DNA of 64,000 bases from Lactobacillus sp. (GCA_022484695.1 JAKVKU010000001.1:310001-374000), one strand, 5' to 3'; positions 38,990-47,850 are shown, numbered from the stretch's first letter. A program made the numbers and translations. The notes: generated from the letters alone by a model not told the origin.

Positions 38990-41614
38990 TTATGAATCAA
39001 TTCTAGGGGTGTCACCATCACTGACAATCGCTTGAAACAGCTGATATAACAAGGATAGCTCGTAGCCGTTAATGTCGATATGGTACTTCAATTCCAGCGG
39101 TTTACAAATGCCTTTGGCCACGTCAAAAAATTCTTGTTCCTGGGTATTTTCCGGGGTTAGATCATTGGCCTGGGTGGCGCCGGCGCCGGTCATTAAACGT
39201 TCAACCATCAGGGAAATGTGCATGTAAAGATTGAGTTTAATTTTACCGTCTAGTTTCACGCGGTAATAGTGCTCGAATTTATAAATAACCGTCTCGACTT
39301 CTTGGATGATCACCGACGGGTTCAAGAAGGACAGGCGCTCCGTGACCCCTTCGATAGATAAGAAGCGGACGATGCGATTGTACAAGTCATCAAAGGTGCG
39401 CTGGTCCACATATTGTTTCAACACATCGTGCAAGAAGACTTGACCGTCGGGGGTTAGTAGGTCGTAGATATTGATATTGGGGATGGTGAAGGATTTGGGC
39501 AGATTGGTGGTGGTGATCACCAACAAGGTGGATTCAAATTCACTGCGGTCATTGGCCCGAACACTTTGCTGCAGGTGACTGAAGTCCATGGTCACCAGGC
39601 TGATTTGTTGCCCTAGCACTTCATGGAAGATATCCCGCAATTTCTCAGAAATACCTAAACCAGACATACAGGAAATCACAATATTTTGGCCCTTGGCAAA
39701 GCCTTCAAAGTATTGGGCTGAAATGGCGTAATCATTGCGGGCGTGTTCAGCGATTTGGTCGAAGGGCAGACGACTTTGGATTTTCAAGGCCACGTCTAAA
39801 GCTGTGGCGGTGGTCAAGTTATTGATCACCAGCACGTCGCCGCTCAGGGCATTTTTGATCTGACGGTACAATTGGCTCAATGACCCCATATCGATCAGTA
39901 AAATGAAGCCATTGGAGGTGTCAAAGGCGTCCACCACGTTCTTGGCTTCCACAATGAGTTGGTCAATGGTGGTGTCAATGGGCATATCGATGGCGTCCAC
40001 TAAATAAGTCCCACACAGCTGGTTGACCACTGATTGAATACTGGTGGCGGTGCGGCTGCCGTGGGCCACCATTAAACAGCGCAAAGGGATTTTTTCATCT
40101 ACTAATTCACTGATACAACAAGCTAGTAACGCCGCCAGCAGTTGGTGACTACGGCGGTCTAAAATCGGCAAACTGGCATAAAAACGGGCCGCCACGTGTA
40201 AGGACCGAGGATAGTTGTTGGCCACTTCTTGTTGTAAGTGTTGCAGTTGGTCATCTGAGACCACCACCCGCTGGGCATACAGCCGGAAGAAGATGGCTTC
40301 ATACTCGGCGGTACTTTTAAGGCCAAACCGATGGCGAACTACTTCGTTGTAAAAGCGCTGGTGTAGGGTGTGTAAAATTGGTCGTTGAATTGGCTCCCGG
40401 GCATGTTGGGCCGCTAAGTTTTGAATCATCAAGCGACTGTCAGCGGCCGTGGGATGGGGATGGGTCGTTAAGAAGTGTTGAATCGTATTGGCGTCGACTT
40501 GCTGTTGGTCACTAGCCAGGTGCAGGGGCATATTTTGGACAATTGTCATGGGCGCTGAAAACAGCTGGCCAGCATCATGAAAAGCAATGTCTTCGCCCTC
40601 AAAATCTTCTAAGGTAATGACCATGAGCTTGGCAGCAGCATTAGTTTCGCGGGTATTGGCCCGGGCACAGGCGACCTTGATCAAGTTTTTCAAATGCCCC
40701 ACATTGCCCACGGGTTTGAGTTGGCTCAGCATTTGCACCACATTGGGTTTGATTTGTAAATCACTTTCAAAACGTTGAGCTTCATCATGAAATAAAGTAC
40801 GAATAAAAGCTAAGCGCTCATCTAAGGGCCGATCTTCATAAGGACTGATATGCACATTCACTGGGACCCGGCGGCGGAAGGTGTCCAACAAAACCGCCTG
40901 GGGATCTTCGGTGGTGGCTAAAATCAAGCGGACTGAAGCGCTACTATCCCGTTGGTTTTCACCAATAGGCCGGAAATGGCCAGTGTCCATGAAAGTAAAC
41001 AGTTTTTCCTGATTTTCACCAGACAGGCGGTGGATTTCATCCAACAGTAAATAACCCCCGTCTGCGGCTTGAATTAAGCCGGTTTTGTTGTGGAGCGCTC
41101 CCGTAAAAGCGCCTTTAATGTAGCCAAATAAAATGGAGGACAACAACTCGGGATTATTGGCATAGTCCGCACAGTTCAACACTTTAAGGGGGGCATCAGC
41201 GGCGATGACCTGAGTTTCTTTGGCGTAGTTATAGATACGATGGGCCAAGTAGGTCTTGCCCACGCCACTTTTACCGGTGAGTAAAATATTCAACCCGCCG
41301 TTGGGATATTTCACCGCGGCGATACACTTGCGAATATTATCTAGTTGACTGCCGTTAGCCCCAATGATTTTTTGAAAAGCGTGAAGTTTCAAAGGGGTAT
41401 TTGTAACGGCCGGCGTCGTTTGAATCAGTTGCCAGCGGACGGGGCGACCTGGGATTTTTTTCACCTTTTGTTCGCCTAAAAGTTGAGATAAATAGTGACT
41501 GGTCACTGAGCGACTTAGGGCCAGGGCTTCGGCAATGGCCATGGTGGTCACCGCAGCATTTTGTTGGGTTAATTGGGTTAAGGTGTCTAAGACACGTTTT
41601 TTGGCGGATACCAT
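38990..41614 (-). CDS. LevR-type sigma-54 enhancer-binding activator with PTS regulation domains (activator 2)
   Basis: An 874-residue regulator. An N-terminal helix-turn-helix (MAIAEALALSRSVTSHYL) precedes the AAA+ domain, with Walker A TGKSGVGKT at 113-121, the sigma-54 loop GAFTGA at 168-173 and Walker B GGYLLLDEIHRL. PRD and EIIA-like domains follow (MVAHGSRTATS as the EIIA histidine segment). The ATG at 41614, 8 nt after AAGGAG, is preferred; an extension to 41686 lacks a ribosome binding site. It lies between PTS operon 3 and the solitary EIIA, both with sigma-54 promoters, and is the likely activator of both. Confidence 0.9.
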   Translation of the reverse strand: MVSAKKRVLDTLTQLTQQNAAVTTMAIAEALALSRSVTSHYLSQLLGEQKVKKIPGRPVRWQLIQTTPAVTNTPLKLHAFQKIIGANGSQLDNIRKCIAAVKYPNGGLNILLTGKSGVGKTYLAHRIYNYAKETQVIAADAPLKVLNCADYANNPELLSSILFGYIKGAFTGALHNKTGLIQAADGGYLLLDEIHRLSGENQEKLFTFMDTGHFRPIGENQRDSSASVRLILATTEDPQAVLLDTFRRRVPVNVHISPYEDRPLDERLAFIRTLFHDEAQRFESDLQIKPNVVQMLSQLKPVGNVGHLKNLIKVACARANTRETNAAAKLMVITLEDFEGEDIAFHDAGQLFSAPMTIVQNMPLHLASDQQQVDANTIQHFLTTHPHPTAADSRLMIQNLAAQHAREPIQRPILHTLHQRFYNEVVRHRFGLKSTAEYEAIFFRLYAQRVVVSDDQLQHLQQEVANNYPRSLHVAARFYASLPILDRRSHQLLAALLACCISELVDEKIPLRCLMVAHGSRTATSIQSVVNQLCGTYLVDAIDMPIDTTIDQLIVEAKNVVDAFDTSNGFILLIDMGSLSQLYRQIKNALSGDVLVINNLTTATALDVALKIQSRLPFDQIAEHARNDYAISAQYFEGFAKGQNIVISCMSGLGISEKLRDIFHEVLGQQISLVTMDFSHLQQSVRANDRSEFESTLLVITTTNLPKSFTIPNINIYDLLTPDGQVFLHDVLKQYVDQRTFDDLYNRIVRFLSIEGVTERLSFLNPSVIIQEVETVIYKFEHYYRVKLDGKIKLNLYMHISLMVERLMTGAGATQANDLTPENTQEQEFFDVAKGICKPLELKYHIDINGYELSLLYQLFQAIVSDGDTPRIDS

Positions 41615-41695
41615 CGCACATTCTCCTTGTTCTGGATTGAAAGCCTTTTTACGATTTAATGTAGCATTTTCAGGGATTGAAAACAAGCAGTGTTC

Positions 41696-41738
41696 AAAAA
41701 GCCTAGTGTTTAATAATGCGGTTTAGTTTAAACACTAG
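41696..41738 (-). terminator. Terminator downstream of the operon 3 GH43 gene (perfect 11-bp dyad)
   Basis: CTAGTGTTTAA at 41703-41713 and its exact reverse complement at 41728-41738 are followed on the minus strand by CTTTTTG. An operator role for the activator 2 gene is an alternative. Confidence 0.65.
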
Positions 41739-41747
41739 CCCCCGGTT

Positions 41748-42665
41748 TTAAAGCTGCCCGCCAAAGGGCTGTTCTACCCAAGGAACGGCTAAATCCCGAC
41801 CCTGGATGTTAATAGGTAAAATACTATAGCCGGAGTGCTTTAGGTCAAAACGTTGCCAGTGGTCGAGCATTAAATAGTAGTGGCCGTCAACTTGAAGGAC
41901 AAACGTGGGCTGGCCGTCATAGGTGGTGCTGGCTTTAGGGCCGGTGCAGGGATTATCGATCAACTTTTGATTAGAAAACAAAAAGTGACTGCGAGAAAAC
42001 AAGGCAGGATTGGGGCGCCAGCCGGTACAGCCAGACGTGATGGTGAAATACCAATCGCCGTCATGAAAGACGGTGGGGGCTTCCCGTTCTTGATCCACAA
42101 AGGCTTTGGCATTAAAGCCAGTGAAATCGGTGAAGTCAGCGGTCAGTTCACTGAAGTATAAGGTTTTATTCATATCAGAGCTGTGGATCAAATAAGTCTG
42201 GTTCCCATCTTGGAACAGGGTCATATCTCGACTTTCTTTGCCGTTGGGCCGTAGAACTTTTTGGACTTGGAAAGGTCCAGTGGGGGCTGCGGCCACCGCC
42301 ACTAAGTTGCCGGCGAATTTATAATCGGGAGTGTCATAATGGCACCACATAACAAAGCGCTGGTTGGTGGCATCATATAGCACCTTTGGCCGTTCGCAGA
42401 TACTGGCTTGGGTCAAGGTATCAGTGGGGTCGGTGGCTTGGCTCAAGACGATACCCGCATTATGCCAAGTTTTTAAATCTTGGGAACTATAACAAGAAAT
42501 ACCCACAAAGGGTACCATGTTGACCCCCGCCGTATTTAGATAGTTAGCCACCCCTTTATTTTCGCCATACCAATAATAAGTGCCATCGTGTTGTAAAATC
42601 ATGCCGCCATGGGCTTGAATTAAGTCCCCGGCGTCATCTAGCCAAGGTTGACCATTTTTATTCAT
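41748..42665 (-). CDS. Intracellular GH43 glycosidase, exo-beta-1,3-galactanase-like (operon 3)
   Basis: A 305-residue protein without a signal peptide, similar in length and motifs to the operon 2 GH43 (21125-22048): NGQPWLDDAGDLIQAHGG, YYWYGEN, ICERPKVLYD, ESRDMTLFQDG and REAPTVFHDGDWYFTITSGCTGWRPN. The same GH43 branch contains exo-beta-1,3-galactanases. It follows EIID after 62 bp and is probably the last gene of PTS operon 3, so each of these two permeases is paired with its own copy. Confidence 0.7.
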   Translation of the reverse strand: MNKNGQPWLDDAGDLIQAHGGMILQHDGTYYWYGENKGVANYLNTAGVNMVPFVGISCYSSQDLKTWHNAGIVLSQATDPTDTLTQASICERPKVLYDATNQRFVMWCHYDTPDYKFAGNLVAVAAAPTGPFQVQKVLRPNGKESRDMTLFQDGNQTYLIHSSDMNKTLYFSELTADFTDFTGFNAKAFVDQEREAPTVFHDGDWYFTITSGCTGWRPNPALFSRSHFLFSNQKLIDNPCTGPKASTTYDGQPTFVLQVDGHYYLMLDHWQRFDLKHSGYSILPINIQGRDLAVPWVEQPFGGQL

Positions 42666-42727
42666 TATTGATTACGTCCTTTCCACACGAAAACGCAGCC
42701 CATCGATTGATGACTGCGTCCAAAAAT

Positions 42728-43585
42728 TTATGCCCCGGTAATCCCCAGGAAGGTTAAGATAAAGCCTAATAAAACAACACCTACTAAGACTAGCACAGGA
42801 TTTTTGCCCTTGCGCAACAGTACGAAGCAAATGACGGATAGGGCCAGTGGTAACAGGCTGGGCATGATTTGGTCAAAAACTTTTTGTAGGGCAAAGACAT
42901 TGCCGTTGATCTTGGTTTTGAACACCAGTGGGAACTTCACCAACGTGGCAATCATACCGCCCACAACGGTGACCCCCACAATGGAGGTCGCTTTGGTGAA
43001 CATGGTCATTAGGCCATCTTGAACCGCCTTGGCGATATATTTACTCCCTAATTTATAACTGTACTTTTGCCCGTACCAACGCACAGCAATGTTAGGAATC
43101 AACCCGATAACAGAGACTAATAAGACCGCCATATTCCCGGCTTTGGCAAAACTGATGCCGATGCCGGCTAAAATCAAGCCCCAAACGCCGGCGAAGAAGG
43201 TATCCCCAATGCCGGCCATAGGACCCATAAGCCCGATCTTCATCCCACTAATACCAGCTGTATCAAAGGTACCAGCGGGGGCTTTAGCATTTTCTTGTTC
43301 CATGGAGACCGCCAAGCCAGACACGATACCGTTCATATTGGGGGTGGTGTTATAAAATTCCATGTTCCGCTTCATAGCTTCCCAGAATTTATCCGGGTCA
43401 TCTTTGTAAATTTCTTTGTAAACGGGAGCGTGGATCCAATCCCAAGCCACCCCTTGTTGGCGGGTATAACTCATGTCAAAGCCCAGCCACATGTTCCGCC
43501 AAAAGAGACGTTTGGTCAGTTTCTTTTCGTCAGCATTAAGTTGCAAGTCATTATTTTTTTGTGGTGTTGCCTGTGCATCAGTCAT
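42728..43585 (-). CDS. PTS mannose-family EIID component (operon 3)
   Basis: A 285-residue membrane protein with FWRNMWLGFDMSYTRQQGVAWDW, MEQENAKAP and GMKIGLMGPMAGIGDTFF, then C-terminal helices. The ATG at 43585 follows AGGGGG and overlaps EIIC by 8 nt; a longer frame to 43606 is less likely. The same overlap and length occur in operon 2. Confidence 0.92.
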   Translation of the reverse strand: MTDAQATPQKNNDLQLNADEKKLTKRLFWRNMWLGFDMSYTRQQGVAWDWIHAPVYKEIYKDDPDKFWEAMKRNMEFYNTTPNMNGIVSGLAVSMEQENAKAPAGTFDTAGISGMKIGLMGPMAGIGDTFFAGVWGLILAGIGISFAKAGNMAVLLVSVIGLIPNIAVRWYGQKYSYKLGSKYIAKAVQDGLMTMFTKATSIVGVTVVGGMIATLVKFPLVFKTKINGNVFALQKVFDQIMPSLLPLALSVICFVLLRKGKNPVLVLVGVVLLGFILTFLGITGA

Positions 43586-44387
43586 TGAAGAAATCCCCCT
43601 CATCATCGCTATTCACGTTATTGGCAGTACTGAGATTATTGCTCTTTTTAACTTCATTGATGTGCCGGTCGATAAAGAACATCACTAGCCCAAAGACGAC
43701 CCCAAACAAACTGATGGCCATAATTGGTAACTTGAGATAAGCGGCTAACACAAAGCCGGCAATGAAGAATGGCAAAAATTCAATGTTCCAAACGAATTTC
43801 AACAACATCCCCATCCCAACGGCTGGCAACATCCCCGCCGCCACGGTCAAACCACTTAAAAGCGGCTTAGGAATGCTGGTGACAAAGGCTTTGATACCAT
43901 GCGTGCCTAATAAGACGGCTAAAAAGGCTAAAATGAAGTATGTAAAGATATACACGCCCATTTGGATCCACCATAAACGATTGAATTTGCGTAAGTTACG
44001 TTGATCAATATATTTGTCGAAGATTTCCACGTTGGTGGTGAACCAGAATTTTAGCAAGTTCCAAACCACCACGGCCAACATGGAAATTGGCACGGCTAAG
44101 GCAACACCAATGGCTGGTTTTTGGTTCAAAATCAAAGCAAACCCTAAGCCTAACGCGCCACCAAACCCGGTATCTTGGGGTAAAACGGCGCCAATTTGCA
44201 TGACCCCATAAAAGGCTAAGGCAATGGCGGCATCGATCATTAGGGCATTGACGGGGTCTTTACCCAATAACAAGGCCAAAACCGGCGTGAAGAAGAAGGG
44301 CATGACTTGGCCAAAGGAACCGTAAACGCCGATCCATTTGCCCCAAGCAACAAACAACGCAATAATAAAGGCTTGATACAGTAACAT
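43578..44387 (-). CDS. PTS mannose-family EIIC component (operon 3)
   Basis: A 269-residue membrane protein of the EIIC-mannose/sorbose type, with ALMIDAAIALAFYGVMQIGA near residue 47, PQDTGFGGALGLGFALI near 70 and the acidic tail NSDDEGDFFND. It begins 3 bp after EIIB. Confidence 0.92.
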   Translation of the reverse strand: MLLYQAFIIALFVAWGKWIGVYGSFGQVMPFFFTPVLALLLGKDPVNALMIDAAIALAFYGVMQIGAVLPQDTGFGGALGLGFALILNQKPAIGVALAVPISMLAVVVWNLLKFWFTTNVEIFDKYIDQRNLRKFNRLWWIQMGVYIFTYFILAFLAVLLGTHGIKAFVTSIPKPLLSGLTVAAGMLPAVGMGMLLKFVWNIEFLPFFIAGFVLAAYLKLPIMAISLFGVVFGLVMFFIDRHINEVKKSNNLSTANNVNSDDEGDFFND

Positions 44388-44390
44388 AAA

Positions 44391-44885
44391 CTATTCCCCC
44401 TTGAGTAAACTTGCAAATGGTTTGGGACTATCAGTTGGGAGTGGCTGGTACACGAAGTTCTGCGCTAAGGCATTGATCTCTTTGACCTGGGCCAGTTCTT
44501 CATCGTTGAGGTAAACTGTTTCGTTGATCTTGTGCTTATTTTCAATATCACCGCTGACCCGACCCACGTTGGCAATATCCACCTTCGTGTCGCCAGGGTC
44601 AACTTGTTGGATGATTTGATATAAATCATTGACGTTATTCACTAACAACAACATCTTAAACCGGGCACCTCTGGGGTCATTGGCCATGGCAATGGCTTTT
44701 TTTACTGGGACGATGGCCACTTTCACCTTGGCTGGGGCCGCTAACAGCAACGCATTTTTTTGAATATCACTGGCAGCTGCTTTATCGTTGGCCACGATGA
44801 TGCGATCAAGGCCCAGTTGTTTGGTCCAAAGTAGGGCCACTTGACCGTGAATCAAGCGATCATCAACTCTCATCATTTCAATCAT
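44391..44885 (-). CDS. PTS mannose-family EIIB component (operon 3)
   Basis: A 164-residue EIIB with RVDDRLIHGQV and the phosphorylated His13, ending FVYQPLPTD. The ATG at 44885 is 7 nt after GGAGGT; the upstream in-frame ATG at 44900 lies before that site. First gene of operon 3. Confidence 0.9.
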   Translation of the reverse strand: MIEMMRVDDRLIHGQVALLWTKQLGLDRIIVANDKAAASDIQKNALLLAAPAKVKVAIVPVKKAIAMANDPRGARFKMLLLVNNVNDLYQIIQQVDPGDTKVDIANVGRVSGDIENKHKINETVYLNDEELAQVKEINALAQNFVYQPLPTDSPKPFASLLKGE

Positions 44886-44933
44886 TCCGAACACCTCCAA
44901 AATATTTGGTTCAGCTAAGCCAGATTCGGCCTA

Positions 44934-44947
44934 GTTAAACGCTTCCA
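44934..44947 (-). promoter_or_regulatory. cre-like site, PTS operon 3
   Basis: On the minus strand TGGAAGCGTTTAAC, a moderate cre match just downstream of the sigma-54 -12 element. Confidence 0.5.
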
Positions 44948-44958
44948 TATATCTATAA

Positions 44959-44974
44959 GCAAATAGCGTGCCAA
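44959..44974 (-). promoter_or_regulatory. Sigma-54 promoter of PTS operon 3
   Basis: On the minus strand TTGGCACGCTATTTGC, an exact -24/-12 match, 73 bp upstream of EIIB. The CGACAGA-N18-TGTGTCG element is absent upstream. Confidence 0.92.
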
Positions 44975-45045
44975 TCTTGGTATAACACGCTTTGTCACTT
45001 TCTGTTTAGTTTTTGGTTGATTGTTTATCGCAACTGTCACCACCT

Positions 45046-45081
45046 AAAAACCCCCACAGCAAGTAGGGCGCTGCAGGGGGT
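45046..45081 (-). terminator. Terminator downstream of the GH51 gene
   Basis: On the minus strand CCCCCTGCAGC pairs with GCTGTGGGGG and TTTTTA follows. Confidence 0.85.
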
Positions 45082-45086
45082 CATTG

Positions 45087-46538
45087 TTAGTTAGCCAGGC
45101 TGATGGTAATAATACTTTTAGCGGGCAACGTGAGCTGCAAGGTCCCATTAGCCAAAGTCGCACTGGTAAACTTGGCTTCTTGAATAGCCTCAGGGTCTGC
45201 AAAGCTATTGTGGGCATCCATGGTCGGGGCCGTTAAAATGGTGGCGGCGGTGATTTGCTTAAAGTCAGCCCCCACGTTGAAGGTCAGGGGGGCATCGGCA
45301 GTTAAGTCGTAGTTGGTCAAGGACAGGGTCAATTCGCCGTCTTTTTGCGAGGCCGTATAGTCGGTGTGTTCAGGTAAATCGCCGATACCAGTGACCAGTT
45401 TGGCCCCCATATGGCGCTGATACATGTCAAAGACATAATAAGTTGGCGTCTTGACCATATGCGGGCCATCGGTTAACAACATGGCCTGCAGGACGTTGAC
45501 GGTTTGGGCAATGTTAGCCATGCGTACCCGGTCAGCATGTTTGTGGAAAATATTCAAAGTGATGGCGGCCACCATGGCATCCCGCAGCGTATTTTGTTGC
45601 TGCAAGAAGCCAGGATTTGTACCCGGGGTCACATCGTACCAAGTGCCCCATTCATCCACGATCAAACTGGCTCTTTTTTCTGGGTCATATTGATCCATAA
45701 TGGTGGCATGGCGGGTGATCAACTCCTCCATGTGTTGGGCGTGTTTGATGGTGGCATACCACTGATCTTCTGGGAAATTAACGGCACTGCCTTTGTGGGC
45801 CCAATCATCGGTGGGGATGGTGTAGTAATGCAGGCTCAAGGCGTCTAAGTACTTTCCGGCAATTTTCATCACGGTGTCGGTCCAATTATAATCCCCGGCA
45901 TTGGGGCCGCAAGCCACTTTATATAAAGGTTTGTCGGCATCATAGTGATGGACAAAGGTGCGGTATTGGCGGTAAACATCGGCGTAATATTCCGGGCGCA
46001 TGTTACCACCGCCGCCCCAGGATTCATTGCCAATGCCAAAAAACTTCACCCGCCAAGGGGCTTGGCGGCCGTTTTGTTGCCGCAATTTAGACATGGGCGA
46101 CTCCCCAGGCATAGTCATGTATTCGATCCATTCGGCCATTTCCTGCACGGTCCCGCTGCCCACGTTGCCGTTGATATAGGCATCTGCTCCCAGCTGGTGT
46201 AACAATTCAAAATACTCATGGGTGCCAAAGGCATTGTCTTCGGTGACTTGGCCCCAGTTCATGTTGACGATTTTCTTCCGGTCAGCCTTGGGACCAATAC
46301 CGTCCTGCCAGTGATAGGTATCAGCGAACAAACCGCCGGGCCAGCGTAAAACGGGGATATGAATGGCTTTTAAAGCCGTGACCACATCGCTGCGCATGCC
46401 GTGGACATTGGGGATATCTGAGTCCTCCCCCACATAGATGCCTCCGTAGATCCCAGTACCGAGGTGTTCGGAAAATTGACCATAAAGGTATTTGCTAATT
46501 ATGGGGCTATTTTTTTCAGGTATTAGCGTGATTGACAT
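45087..46538 (-). CDS. abfA: Alpha-L-arabinofuranosidase, GH51
   Basis: A 483-residue cytoplasmic glycosidase. The acid/base Glu172 is in GIGNESWGGGG and the nucleophile Glu296 in LIVDEWGTWYD, with RWPGGLFADTYHW near residue 65, all standard for GH51. It frees L-arabinofuranose from arabino-oligosaccharides; the arabinose would enter the phosphoketolase pathway. It is divergent from an ArsR-type regulator, with a 25-bp dyad 39 bp before its start, and is monocistronic. Confidence 0.93.
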   Translation of the reverse strand: MSITLIPEKNSPIISKYLYGQFSEHLGTGIYGGIYVGEDSDIPNVHGMRSDVVTALKAIHIPVLRWPGGLFADTYHWQDGIGPKADRKKIVNMNWGQVTEDNAFGTHEYFELLHQLGADAYINGNVGSGTVQEMAEWIEYMTMPGESPMSKLRQQNGRQAPWRVKFFGIGNESWGGGGNMRPEYYADVYRQYRTFVHHYDADKPLYKVACGPNAGDYNWTDTVMKIAGKYLDALSLHYYTIPTDDWAHKGSAVNFPEDQWYATIKHAQHMEELITRHATIMDQYDPEKRASLIVDEWGTWYDVTPGTNPGFLQQQNTLRDAMVAAITLNIFHKHADRVRMANIAQTVNVLQAMLLTDGPHMVKTPTYYVFDMYQRHMGAKLVTGIGDLPEHTDYTASQKDGELTLSLTNYDLTADAPLTFNVGADFKQITAATILTAPTMDAHNSFADPEAIQEAKFTSATLANGTLQLTLPAKSIITISLAN

Positions 46539-46576
46539 ATTATCCAGACCTTTCTAAAATACAAAAATGTTGTAAC

Positions 46577-46601
46577 ATTAGCATTAACGTTTAATACTAA
46601 T
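46577..46601. promoter_or_regulatory. Candidate ArsR operator before abfA, 25-bp near-perfect palindrome
   Basis: The arms ATTAG-C-ATTAA and TTAAT-A-CTAAT meet around a 3-base centre; only one arm position does not pair. It lies 39 bp before the abfA start, where a bound repressor would cover the promoter. Its size suits a winged-helix dimer of the ArsR type. Confidence 0.7.
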
Positions 46602-46652
46602 TGGTGTAGAGGTATCGTTTCGGTTAATAATATAATGGTTTATAAAACACAT

Positions 46653-46666
46653 GTAAAGCGCTTTTT
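46653..46666. promoter_or_regulatory. cre-like core in the abfA/arsR intergenic region
   Basis: An AAAGCGCTTT core (TGTAAAGCGCTTTT). The remaining 310 bp between the genes is very AT-rich and holds this site, the dyad and unassigned promoters. Confidence 0.5.
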
Positions 46667-46850
46667 TATTAAAATAACGAAAAAGATATACATTAATATT
46701 TATAATAATATGCCATAAAAATAAGCTAAATTGACTGTTTAAACGTAATATAAATTGAAGGATAGCCTAAACACTATTTATGGTTGGACAAGCCCCGCTT
46801 TTGGCGCTAATATATTAATTAAAACATTAATACGAAAGTTGGCAGATGCT

Positions 46851-47756
46851 ATGGATCTTGATATTTCAGACAAGTCGCTGCCTGTATTTGCGGCCTTGGA
46901 CAGTAAGGTGCGGGTACAGATCATTCAATTGCTCTCTAAACAAAAAATGAACGTTTCCGAAATCGCCCAAGCTATCGGCTTAAGCAGTCCCATTACCATC
47001 ATGCATTTAAATAAGTTGCGGGATGCGAACCTTATTCGCACGGAAAAGCAGGGCAATCAACGGATTTCCAGTTTACAGGTGGATAAGATCAATATTACCT
47101 TTCCGAAACAGTTATATATTCCTTATGAAAATTGGCAGGTTGAACTGCCCATTGGCCAGTTCACGGATTTTGATGTGCAGCCTTCTTGTGGCTTAGCCGG
47201 TCAAACCGGGTTCATTGGCAAGGTGGATAATCCCAGCTATTTCATGGACCCGGAACGCTCAGAAGCGGGGATGCTGTGGTTTGCCAAGGGCTTTGTGGAA
47301 TATAAGGTGCCCAATTATTTAGCCAGCAATCAACAGCTGGAAATGATTGAATTATCCGCGGAATTAAGTTCAGAGTTCCCATTTTCCAATAACAACTGGC
47401 CCTCAGACATTTCCGTGAGTTTAGATGGCCACAATATTGGCGTTTGGACCAGCCCCGGGGACTTCTCCGATGTTCGGGGCCGCTATACCCCTAAATGGGT
47501 CTACAACGATATGAATCAATATGGGATGTTAAAATCCTTTAGAATTTCAAAACACGGCTCCTTTATCGACGGCCAGTACGCCGCTGAGACCACGATTGCT
47601 GACATCGACACCACCAAAGCTTCTTGGACCTTGCGTTTTGAGGTCAAAGACTCCGCTAAAAATGTGGGCGGCTGCACGATTTTTGGTAACAAGTTTGGCA
47701 ACCATGATCAGGGGATTAAAGGACTGTTTTACTTTAGTGATACGACCCTGGGCTAG
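46851..47756 (+). CDS. ArsR-type regulator with large C-terminal domain, probable regulator of abfA
   Basis: A protein of about 301 residues. The N-terminal winged helix (about 10-85) has LPVFAALDSKVRVQIIQLLS, ISEIAQAIGLSSPITIMHLNKL-type recognition helices and a wing. Residues about 95-301 are a beta-rich domain unlike ordinary ArsR proteins (about 100 residues); it may bind a sugar. The ATG at 46851 is chosen because the winged helix starts just after it; the longer frame to 46755 starts with TTG and lacks a ribosome binding site. Divergence from abfA and the dyad between them suggest it senses an arabinose-containing ligand. Confidence 0.75.
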   Translation: MDLDISDKSLPVFAALDSKVRVQIIQLLSKQKMNVSEIAQAIGLSSPITIMHLNKLRDANLIRTEKQGNQRISSLQVDKINITFPKQLYIPYENWQVELPIGQFTDFDVQPSCGLAGQTGFIGKVDNPSYFMDPERSEAGMLWFAKGFVEYKVPNYLASNQQLEMIELSAELSSEFPFSNNNWPSDISVSLDGHNIGVWTSPGDFSDVRGRYTPKWVYNDMNQYGMLKSFRISKHGSFIDGQYAAETTIADIDTTKASWTLRFEVKDSAKNVGGCTIFGNKFGNHDQGIKGLFYFSDTTLG

Positions 47757-47773
47757 GCAATAGCCGGCTACGC

Positions 47774-47826
47774 AAAAACGCCTTTTGCAAGACTGTCCTT
47801 AATGGCAGCTTGGCAAAAGGCGTTTT
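47774..47826. terminator. Bidirectional terminator
   Basis: AAAACGCCTTTTGC pairs with GCAAAAGGCGTTTT. It lies between the ArsR-like gene and a convergent gene. Confidence 0.85.
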
Positions 47827-47850
47827 ATTGTTAGTGTTTGATAAAATTTG

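Noticed and set aside
41703-41738. Perfect dyad as an activator 2 binding site
   Set aside because: No copy is found upstream of the sigma-54 promoters of operon 3 or EIIA, and the T-run on the minus strand fits a terminator better.
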